DNA from: an uncultured Verrucomicrobiota bacterium
Lineage (GTDB): Bacteria; Verrucomicrobiota; Verrucomicrobiae; Opitutales; Opitutaceae
Length of the DNA stretch: 5,130 bases
NCBI GenBank assembly: GCA_946482165.1
Contig: CAMLQS010000356.1
Coordinates: forward strand, 1-5,130
Reading direction: 5' to 3'
A program made the translations under genes and the position numbers. Positions 1 to 5,130 of the stretch are shown here, one piece after another (the stretch's first letter is position 1; each line of letters starts with the position of its first letter). The notes below the pieces were generated by a model. That model was not told where the DNA came from. It ran no database searches and was given only the letters and a program-made list of their open reading frames with translations.

Positions 1-2
1 CG

Positions 3-257
3 ATCCAGGGCCTTTCCTTGCACGACGGGCTGATCGAGGTCGCCGGCGTGAAGCTCGACGGCACCGGGTTGATCGACAAGTTGAGGATCAACAAGGGCAG
101 CTACGCCTTGGACGGCGAGGCGATCACGGTCGATGGGACTTATTTCGGGATCGGTTTCGAGGTCGATGGCACGCGGCGCGACCCGCAAGTCTGGTTGAAG
201 GACAACCTCTTGATCCGAGCGGTCGGGAACGAATCGAACCTGGATTTCGGGGAGTGA
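3..257 (+). CDS. 3' end of an unrecognised protein with Asp-Gly-rich strand repeats (partial)
   Basis: An open frame enters from the left edge and ends with TGA at 255-257, giving about 84 C-terminal residues. A TTG at 18 could be read as a start, but the frame is open to the window edge, so I treat it as the tail of a longer protein. The peptide is full of Asp-Gly pairs followed by short hydrophobic stretches (KLDGTG, ALDGEA, TVDGTY, EVDGTR), spaced roughly 10 to 20 residues apart. This suggests a beta-rich fold with turns at the DG sites. It ends in an acidic tail, NLDFGE. No Cys, membrane segment or catalytic motif is visible in this part. I do not recognise the family and assign no function. 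The gene is convergent with the cyclase gene, with only 20 bases between the two stop codons and no obvious hairpin terminator there. Confidence 0.7.
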   Translation: MQGLSLHDGLIEVAGVKLDGTGLIDKLRINKGSYALDGEAITVDGTYFGIGFEVDGTRRDPQVWLKDNLLIRAVGNESNLDFGE

Positions 258-277
258 GCGCGCGGGCGATTTCGATT

Positions 278-1519
278 TCAGGCGTCGAGGCCGTAGAGGC
301 GCAGCGGCGTCTTGCGACCTCGCGGGATCGTCTCGCCGAGATCTCTCCAGGGCAGATCATCCGTGACCCGCGAACGCGTGGCCTCGGTTGCGAGGATGAC
401 GGCGGGAAACTCCTTCGTGAGCGAGCAGACGCGGGAGGCGACGTTCACGCCGTCGCCGATCACGGTGTATTCGAGCTTCTGTGGCGTGCCCACGGCGCCG
501 GCCACCACGAGCGAGGTGTTGAGGCCGATGCCGATGAGAACGGGCGGTTCGCCGCGGGTGGCGCGGCCGGCGTTCCACTCGGCGACCGAGCGCACGATCT
601 CGCGGGCCGCGCGCAGGGCGCGGGTGGCGTCGTCGGGCTGTCGAAGCGGCGCGCCGAAGAGGACCATGACGCAGTCGCCGATGTATTTGTCCACCGTGCC
701 GCCATGGACGAAGACGGCTTGGGTGACGCGGCGGAAGAACTCGTTGAGAAAGGCCACCGACGTCTCGGGCGACATGCCTTCGGCTCCGGAGGTGAAGCCT
801 CGGATATCGACGAAGAGGACGGTGACCTCGCGGGCGACGGGCCGGTCGAGCACCTCGTGGCGTCGCTCGAGTTCGTCGGCGACCTCGGGGGAGACGAAAC
901 GCCGCAAGCGGGCGCGGGCGCGGGACTCGGCGAGCAGGCGAAGCTGGCTGTTGACGATCATCGAGGCGAGCGCGGCGGTGATGAGCAGCAGCATCACGCC
1001 GCCGAAGCGCACGCGGATGTCGTGCAGGCCCTCGCGGAAAAACCAGTGGTAGCCGGCGAGCAGGCCGGCGGCGGATGCCCAGAGCAGCGGCCGCGAGAGG
1101 CGAAGCGAGTTTGTCAGCAGAACGAGGTTGGATACCGCCACGTAGGCGAAGGCGGCGGCAAGCGTGTCCCGGTCGCCCAGGTGAAACGCGGCATAGGCCT
1201 GGAGGAGCGCGACGTCGCCCGCGGCGAAGAGCCAGCGCCAGCCGGGGTGGTGGCGGCGTCCGCTCGCGATAAGGAGGACGGCGAGCGCGTAGGCGACGAG
1301 CAGATAGGGGAAGGCGCCGGCGATGGCGGAGTGGTCGAGCGCGCTCTGGATCAGCGGCACGGAGGCCACCACGAGGCGCCACCACGCCATGCGGTGCTCC
1401 TGGCGGGAGCGCGCGCGCCGGATCAACTCGGCGGGCGCCGATTCCTCGGAGGGGCGAAACTCGCGCGCCCAGGCTTGGGCGGCCTTGCTCAACGAGGGAA
1501 GGAGACGCGGGAGGGACAC
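278..1519 (-). CDS. Membrane-anchored class III adenylate/guanylate cyclase
   Basis: This 413-residue protein probably makes cAMP from ATP at the inner membrane. Residues 1-43 are a charged, cytoplasm-like segment. Residues 46-190 hold about six hydrophobic helices (near 46-62, 66-86, 93-112, 119-137, 143-160 and 172-190), likely a membrane sensor or anchor. A linker (RLRRFVSPEVADEL, 204-217) is typical of the junction before bacterial cyclase domains. The catalytic domain spans about 228-400. Its metal-binding aspartates are D238 (in FVDIRGFT) and D282 (in KYIGDC). The purine-selecting pair is K278 and T352 (in EYTVIGD), and the transition-state residues are N359 and R363 (in VNVASR). All key residues are present, so it should be active as a homodimer. 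Lys plus Thr fits adenylate cyclases of the IIIb type; that assignment is inference. The start is GTG at 1519, directly downstream of in-frame stops, but it has no Shine-Dalgarno. An internal ATG at 1390 (M44) has a better one. Confidence 0.93.
   Translation of the reverse strand: MSLPRLLPSLSKAAQAWAREFRPSEESAPAELIRRARSRQEHRMAWWRLVVASVPLIQSALDHSAIAGAFPYLLVAYALAVLLIASGRRHHPGWRWLFAAGDVALLQAYAAFHLGDRDTLAAAFAYVAVSNLVLLTNSLRLSRPLLWASAAGLLAGYHWFFREGLHDIRVRFGGVMLLLITAALASMIVNSQLRLLAESRARARLRRFVSPEVADELERRHEVLDRPVAREVTVLFVDIRGFTSGAEGMSPETSVAFLNEFFRRVTQAVFVHGGTVDKYIGDCVMVLFGAPLRQPDDATRALRAAREIVRSVAEWNAGRATRGEPPVLIGIGLNTSLVVAGAVGTPQKLEYTVIGDGVNVASRVCSLTKEFPAVILATEATRSRVTDDLPWRDLGETIPRGRKTPLRLYGLDA
1388..1401 (-). 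promoter_or_regulatory. Shine-Dalgarno AGGAG and alternative ATG start for the cyclase
   Basis: On the minus strand AGGAG (1397-1401) sits six bases before an in-frame ATG (1388-1390), which is residue 44 of the longest cyclase reading. The upstream GTG at 1519 has no purine-rich sequence in front of it. Starting at M44 would give a 370-residue protein beginning right at the first membrane helix (MAWWRLVV) and would keep every helix and the whole cyclase domain. The AGGAG may be a coincidence, since it also encodes Gln-Glu in frame. I therefore keep the longer model as the main call. Confidence 0.4.
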
Positions 1520-1637
1520 GGCGAGGCGCTATCAGAATTCGTCTTTGCCGGCCGGGCAAGGGCGGGGAGGAAATGAGTCCGTCTCGAGGGCCGGAAATAT
1601 GTTTGTCATCCGCGCGATTTTCGGCGGCAAGGGCGGG

Positions 1638-2483
1638 ATGTTTAAGGCACTGTTGTTCGTCGGCTTGTGGCTCGGTTTGCTTGGCTCGGCCCTGGCGGCC
1701 GGTGTCGGAGAAGGCATGACTCGCGCGGAGGTGGAGGCGGCCGTGGGCAAACCTCTGTCGGTGCTCGAACGAAACGGGGTCACCGTCCTGCGCTATCCGA
1801 ACGACGGGCGCGTGGAGCTCACCGGCGGGCGAGTGACGAGAGTGGTGCGAGTGCGGCATGTTTCGGATCCCGCGACGGCGGAGGAACTGGCTGCGGAGGA
1901 GGCCGCCAAGCTCGCCAAGGAGGAGGCCGAGGCGGAGAAAGCGGAAAAGGCGGCGGAAGCCGAGACGGCGAAAGCGGAGGCCGCGGCCGAGGCGGAGTGG
2001 GCGAAGGCCCAGGCGGACGCGCGCAAGGCGATGGAAGCGGATGTGGAGCGCCTCGCCGCGGAGCACGAGGGGGGCGCCGCCCCGACGATGGGCGCGATGA
2101 TGGGCGGTCGCTCGTCGAGTGAATTTTGGACCATGCTGGGAATCGGCGCGCTGGTGCAGGTCGGCGTGGGAATGGTTGTCCTGAAACTCGCGTTTCGCTG
2201 GGCCGACGTTCACGCGGACTGGGACCAAATGCTTTGGCCGGCGCTGGCCGCGGTGGCCGGCGGCGCCGTGGTGCAGGTGGTGGGTTTCCTGGCGTGGAAC
2301 GTGACCGAGCTTTTCCGGGTGGACGACGCGGTGTCGTATGTCGTGCTCCTCATCGCTCTGCTGAAGACGACGCACGCCTGCACCTGGCAACGGGCCTTCG
2401 CGGTGGCCGCGGCGGCGAAGTTGATGACGATCGTCGTGTGGACCTTCCTCAGCGTGGCGCTGACGCAGACCTTGTTCGCGTGA
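1638..2483 (+). CDS. Exported SmpA/BamE-like domain protein with TolA-like coiled coil and four C-terminal membrane helices
   Basis: No named family is recognised for the whole 281-residue protein. Residues 1-21 form a clean signal peptide (MFK start, Leu/Gly-rich core, cleavage after SALAA). Residues 22-70 resemble the SmpA/OmlA (BamE) fold, with G-MTRAEVEAAVGKP, then an RYP element, then GRVELTGGRV. Residues 78-145 are almost entirely Ala, Glu and Lys with a few Arg, a strong predicted coiled coil or long helix like that of TolA. Four hydrophobic helices follow at about 163-187, 199-221, 231-247 and 252-280. Positive residues in the loops after helices 1 and 3 fit an inner-membrane protein with the coil in the periplasm. 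The ATG at 1638 is chosen for the signal peptide, with AAGGG just upstream. An in-frame ATG at 1599 (GAGGG eight bases upstream) would add 13 residues. The gene is divergent from the cyclase and is followed after 147 bases by a paralogue of its N-terminal domain. Its role is unknown; envelope assembly or sensing is a guess. Confidence 0.8.
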   Translation: MFKALLFVGLWLGLLGSALAAGVGEGMTRAEVEAAVGKPLSVLERNGVTVLRYPNDGRVELTGGRVTRVVRVRHVSDPATAEELAAEEAAKLAKEEAEAEKAEKAAEAETAKAEAAAEAEWAKAQADARKAMEADVERLAAEHEGGAAPTMGAMMGGRSSSEFWTMLGIGALVQVGVGMVVLKLAFRWADVHADWDQMLWPALAAVAGGAVVQVVGFLAWNVTELFRVDDAVSYVVLLIALLKTTHACTWQRAFAVAAAAKLMTIVVWTFLSVALTQTLFA

Positions 2484-2547
2484 TGTGCGCCACGCGGGAA
2501 GCGTGAACCTGTCGCCGGGACGGGCTACGCGCATCTGTTTTTGGATA

Positions 2548-2569
2548 GATGGGCCGGGCCCGGATGGGC
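2548..2569. repeat. GC palindrome flanked by a 7-base direct repeat
   Basis: Two copies of GATGGGC (2548-2554 and 2563-2569) flank the eight-base palindrome CGGGCCCG; the perfect palindrome extends to ten bases at 2554-2563. It lies between the two paralogous genes, 62 bases before the chosen start of the second. There is no T-run after it, so it does not look like an intrinsic terminator. It could be an operator or simply chance in GC-rich DNA. Confidence 0.3.
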
Positions 2570-2583
2570 TAAGCGGACAATGC

Positions 2584-2605
2584 CGGGACGCGAGCTTGTG
2601 TCCCG
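2584..2605 (+). other. Possible hairpin in the leader of the second exported gene
   Basis: CGGGAC (2584-2589) and GTCCCG (2600-2605) can pair into a six-base stem with a ten-base loop, 25 bases before the ATG at 2631. No T-run follows. If the transcript starts upstream, the stem would lie in the untranslated leader. No riboswitch class or known cis-element is recognised. Confidence 0.25.
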
Positions 2606-2630
2606 CGCAGACGCGCGTTCCCTGCGGTGC

Positions 2631-3080
2631 ATGATCCGGCGTTTGGCGATGGGGTTGATTTGCTTGTCGGCCTGGGGCGTCGCGTGCGCGGCGCAGATCG
2701 GCGTGGGTTCCACGCGCGAGGAGGTGATCGCGACGCTCGGCCAGCCGACGGGGCGGAGCAGCATGGGCGCGCGCGAAGTGTTGAACTACCCCGGAGGCCG
2801 GGTGTTTCTGAGCGAAGGCCGGGTGGATGAGCTTGACGCGGCTTTGATTCCAGAGGTGCCGGTTCCGCCGGCGCCCCCTGCCGAGCCACCGATCGCACCG
2901 GTGGCCGTTCCGGCGGTTGTTCCTGCAGTCGTCGCGGCGCCTGCGCCGGAGGATCATGCATGGATCAAGCGTGCGCTGGTCACGGTCTGTCTTTGCGTGA
3001 TACTGCTGCTTGGCCGGCACTGGATACGCGTGGCGAAGCGCGCACAGGCCGAGAAAAAGACGGATCTGCTCAGTCGTTGA
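2631..3080 (+). CDS. Exported SmpA/BamE-like domain protein with Pro-rich linker and C-terminal membrane anchor
   Basis: This 149-residue protein is not recognised as a named gene. Residues 1-21 form a signal peptide (MIRR, hydrophobic core, AxA-type site near CAA). A Cys at 19 (GVAC) only weakly resembles a lipobox. Residues 24-69 resemble the SmpA/OmlA (BamE) domain, with GSTREEVIATLGQP, then NYPGGRVFLSEGRV. They match the same region of the upstream gene position by position: G-TR-EV, LG/VG-P, YP, GRV-L, GRV. Residues 73-107 are a Pro/Val/Ala linker, probably extended. One membrane helix follows at about 112-128, then a basic tail (RVAKRAQAEKK). The predicted topology is domain and linker in the periplasm with the tail in the cytoplasm. 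The ATG at 2631 is chosen because it begins the signal peptide; its ribosome site is weak. In-frame ATGs at 2541 and 2580 give atypical N-termini. The 3' end overlaps recQ by 11 bases, tail to tail. Confidence 0.75.
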   Translation: MIRRLAMGLICLSAWGVACAAQIGVGSTREEVIATLGQPTGRSSMGAREVLNYPGGRVFLSEGRVDELDAALIPEVPVPPAPPAEPPIAPVAVPAVVPAVVAAPAPEDHAWIKRALVTVCLCVILLLGRHWIRVAKRAQAEKKTDLLSR

Positions 3081-4932
3081 AGCGCTGGCGCGGGTTCGTC
3101 TCGAGGAACTGCTCGATGAAGCGCGCGAAGGTGGAGCCGAACTCCTCGCGCTTCTTTTCGCCCATGCCGAAGATGCCGCGCAGGTCCTGGTCGCGCGTCG
3201 GGTATTCGCGGGCGAGCTGGCGCAGGGTCTTGTCGCCAAAAATTACATACGCCGGCACCTCGCGCTCGTCGGCGAGGCGCTTGCGCAACTTCTTCAGCTC
3301 GGCGAGCAGGATCTCGTCGCACTCGACGTCGCCCTCGCGCTTGATCGGCGAGCGCTTCGCCTTCGGCACGTGCTCGGAGGGTTTGGTGAGGGTGACGGGG
3401 CGGCGGGACTTCAGGACGTCGAGACCCTCGGGCGTCAGCTCGAGCGTGGGATATTCGCCCGAACCGGGCGCGACGTAGCCGAGGCGTTGCAGTTCGCGGC
3501 CGATGGCGGCCCAGTGGTGGCGGGGTAGGTCGCCGCCGATGCCGTAGGTGCTGAGGCGGTCGTGGCCCCAGCGCTCGATCTTCTCGGTCTTGGCGCCGAC
3601 GAGGACCTCGACGACGTGGTTGAGGCCGACGCCGAAGCGCGAGGCCTGGCGGCAGCGGAAGACGCAGGAGAGGAACTTTTGCGCGTGGACGGTGCCGTCG
3701 TAGGTCTCGCGCGGCTCGTTGCAGTTGTCGCAGGCGCCGCAGTTGTCGAGGGGGAAGGTCTCGGCGAAGTAGGCGAGGAGCTCGCGGCGCCGGCAGCCGG
3801 TGCCCTCCGCGTAGTGCGACATGAGCCGGAGCTGGTTGCGCGCGCGCTGCTGCTCGGCGGCGTCCGTCATCTCGTCGATGAAGTGGGTCTGCTTGGCGAT
3901 GTCGCCGCCGCTGTAGAGGAGGAGGCAGTCGCCGGGCAAGCCGTCGCGGCCGGCGCGACCGGTCTCCTGGTAGTAGCCCTCGATGTTTTTCGGGAGGTCG
4001 TAGTGGATGACCCAGCGGACGTTGGGTTTGTTGATGCCCATGCCGAAGGCGATCGTGGCGCAGATGATCTTGGTCTCGTCGCGCAGGAAAAGCTCCTGGT
4101 TGCGGGCGCGCTCGGTCGCCTCGAGTCCGGCGTGGTAGGGGCGGGCGGCGTAGCCGCGCCCGGCTAGCGATTCGGCGACGCGCTCGGCGGTGGCGCGCGA
4201 GGCGCAGTAGACGATGCCGCTCTCGTCTTCGCGGCGCTTCACCCAGTCGATGATCTGTTTCATCGGCTCGTCCTTCGCGAGGACCTTGTAGGTGAGGTTG
4301 GGGCGGTTGAAGGAGGCGACGAAGACCTCCGGGCTGCGCAGGCGCAGGTGTTTGACGATGTCCTCGCGCACGCGCTCGGTCGCGGTGGCCGTGAGCGCGA
4401 TGACGGGCACGTCCGGCAGGAGGTCGCGCAACTGGGCGATCTGGCGAAACTCCGGGCGGAAGTCGTGACCCCATTCGGACACGCAGTGGGCCTCGTCGAT
4501 CGCGAGGCAGGCGACATTCCAGGCGCGCAGGTTTTCCTTCCAGTTGTCCAGCATCAGGCGCTCGGGCGCGACGTAGAGGAGGCGGAACTCGCCGCGGTGC
4601 AGGCCTGCGAGGCGCGAGCGCGCGGTGGCGGAGTCGAGGGAGGAGTTGAGAAAGGTGGCGGCGACGCCGGCGGCCTGGAGCTGGTCCACCTGGTCCTTCA
4701 TCAGCGCGATGAGCGGCGAGACGACCACGGTGAGTCCGGCACGGTGGAGGGCCGGGAGCTGGAAGCACATCGACTTGCCGCCGCCGGTGGGCAACAGCGC
4801 GAACACGTCGCGGCCGGCGAGCGAGGTCTCGATGATCTCGCGCTGGAGCGGACGGAACCGGTCGTAGCCGAAGACGGTGCTGAGGGAGTGGAGAAGTTCT
4901 TCGAGGGACGGCACGGGCGCGGGTAGCGACAT
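3070..4932 (-). CDS. recQ: ATP-dependent DNA helicase RecQ
   Basis: RecQ is a cytoplasmic 3'-to-5' DNA helicase that acts in recombination and stalled-fork repair. The 620 residues are full length (E. coli RecQ is about 610). Visible motifs in order are motif 0 FGYDRFRPLQ (21-30), Walker A TGGGKS (49-54, K53), motif Ia SPLIALMKDQ (72-81), DEAHC (146-150) and the aromatic loop SEWGHDFRP (152-160). Next come motif III LTATA (180-184), motif IV near FNRPNL (208-213), motif V FGMGINKPNVR (296-306) and motif VI QETGRAGRD with its arginine finger (322-330). The zinc cysteines are C380, C398, C401 and C404. A winged-helix RQC region follows (about 410-510), then a single HRDC domain (about 540-612). 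The start is the ATG at 4932, which aligns with usual RecQ N-termini. The frame stays open upstream to a TTG at 5049, but those 39 residues look non-coding. No clear Shine-Dalgarno precedes the ATG. The gene stands alone on its strand. Confidence 0.97.
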   Translation of the reverse strand: MSLPAPVPSLEELLHSLSTVFGYDRFRPLQREIIETSLAGRDVFALLPTGGGKSMCFQLPALHRAGLTVVVSPLIALMKDQVDQLQAAGVAATFLNSSLDSATARSRLAGLHRGEFRLLYVAPERLMLDNWKENLRAWNVACLAIDEAHCVSEWGHDFRPEFRQIAQLRDLLPDVPVIALTATATERVREDIVKHLRLRSPEVFVASFNRPNLTYKVLAKDEPMKQIIDWVKRREDESGIVYCASRATAERVAESLAGRGYAARPYHAGLEATERARNQELFLRDETKIICATIAFGMGINKPNVRWVIHYDLPKNIEGYYQETGRAGRDGLPGDCLLLYSGGDIAKQTHFIDEMTDAAEQQRARNQLRLMSHYAEGTGCRRRELLAYFAETFPLDNCGACDNCNEPRETYDGTVHAQKFLSCVFRCRQASRFGVGLNHVVEVLVGAKTEKIERWGHDRLSTYGIGGDLPRHHWAAIGRELQRLGYVAPGSGEYPTLELTPEGLDVLKSRRPVTLTKPSEHVPKAKRSPIKREGDVECDEILLAELKKLRKRLADEREVPAYVIFGDKTLRQLAREYPTRDQDLRGIFGMGEKKREEFGSTFARFIEQFLETNPRQRFND

Positions 4933-5026
4933 CGAAGGAGCGCGGGCCGAACATCCAACCTCGAAGTTAGGCTTTTTTGGCGGGCGTCGGGAGCGAACAG
5001 GCGCCGCGGAGGTGGGGCGACATGGC

Positions 5027-5059
5027 ATTATCTGACAAGAAACGATCAATATCTTTCAA
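5027..5059 (-). promoter_or_regulatory. Possible promoter region for recQ
   Basis: On the minus strand GATAAT (5027-5032) matches the -10 consensus in five of six positions. TTGAAA (5054-5059) resembles a -35 box, but the spacing is 21 bases, longer than the usual 16 to 18. The element sits in the most AT-rich part of the window, 95 bases upstream of the recQ ATG, where a promoter is expected. The boxes themselves are only suggestive, and the phylum's promoter consensus is unknown to me. Confidence 0.35.
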
Positions 5060-5103
5060 AATCTACCAAGCATGGGGCGCCGGACAGGAGTAGGGTAGGC
5101 GGC

Positions 5104-5130
5104 ATGAAATCCATGCCCAGCCCCGCATGG
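5104..5130 (+). CDS. Possible 5' end of a divergent gene (nine codons, cut by the window)
   Basis: An ATG at 5104 opens a frame that runs to the window edge (MKSMPSPAW). A purine-rich stretch, AGGAG at 5086-5090 and then TAGGGTAGG, lies upstream; the AGGAG is 13 bases away, longer than usual. A second in-frame ATG lies at 5113. The AT-rich spacer between this ATG and recQ would suit a divergent promoter pair. With only nine codons, neither the gene nor its product can be confirmed. Confidence 0.3.

Noticed and set aside
1545..1559. TTGCC/GGCAA inverted repeat between the cyclase and the first exported gene
   Set aside because: A five-base stem in GC-rich sequence with no T-run and no resemblance to a known operator is too weak to annotate as a site.
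254..1576. A 440-residue plus-strand frame opposite the cyclase
   Set aside because: It is exactly antisense to a gene with intact catalytic motifs, and its Gly/Ala/Glu/Arg-rich product has no recognisable domain.
1323..1637. Extension of the first exported gene upstream to 1323
   Set aside because: The extension would overlap the cyclase antisense and place a clear signal peptide deep inside the protein. Only the ATGs at 1599 and 1638 are sensible starts.
2491..2505. Hairpin CACGC-GGGAA-GCGTG just after the first exported gene, considered as a terminator
   Set aside because: The stem is only five base pairs and no T-run follows directly. The T5 run at 2538-2542 is too far away to belong to it.
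357..3239. A 960-residue open frame on the minus strand
   Set aside because: It runs through the cyclase gene, both exported genes and the end of recQ in another frame. Its product is Arg/Pro/Ala-rich low complexity, typical of a shadow frame in GC-rich DNA.
3562..4167. A plus-strand frame of 201 residues opposite recQ
   Set aside because: The Val/Ala/Glu/Leu-rich product mirrors the recQ codon pattern on the other strand. It shows no signal peptide, domain or ribosome site.
2954..4954. A 666-residue open frame on the minus strand
   Set aside because: It overlaps recQ in another frame, is very rich in Arg and Pro, and shows no motif. RecQ explains this DNA completely.

Overview
The window is a GC-rich, gene-dense bacterial chromosomal segment. 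It carries two well-identified genes, a class III nucleotide cyclase and a RecQ helicase, flanking two small exported proteins that I can describe but not name. Gene content, codon use and secretion signals fit a Gram-negative bacterium. My impression is something like Verrucomicrobiota (Opitutales-like), but no marker in the window proves that, so treat the taxonomic guess as weak.

Layout from left to right. (1) The 3' end of an unrecognised plus-strand gene stops at 257. (2) Twenty bases further on, and convergent with it, a minus-strand gene (278-1519) encodes a membrane-anchored adenylate/guanylate cyclase. It has about six N-terminal membrane helices and a catalytically complete C-terminal cyclase domain. 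(3) Divergent from the cyclase are two consecutive plus-strand genes, 1638-2483 and 2631-3080. Both encode a signal peptide followed by the same roughly 45-residue domain, resembling the SmpA/OmlA (BamE) repeat. After that shared start they diverge completely: the first has a long Ala/Glu/Lys coiled coil and four membrane helices, the second a Pro/Val/Ala linker and one membrane helix. (4) recQ lies on the minus strand (3070-4932), and its 3' end overlaps the second small gene by 11 bases. (5) The remaining right-hand stretch (4933-5130) is visibly more AT-rich and looks like a promoter region. It may hold the first codons of a divergent gene at the very edge.

No RNA gene, insertion sequence, CRISPR array or phage feature is visible. 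The cyclase (second messenger synthesis) and RecQ (recombination and replication-fork repair) are ordinary chromosomal functions with no evident pathway link. The point most worth a second look is the tandem pair of paralogous exported proteins that share an N-terminal domain but have different membrane anchors.
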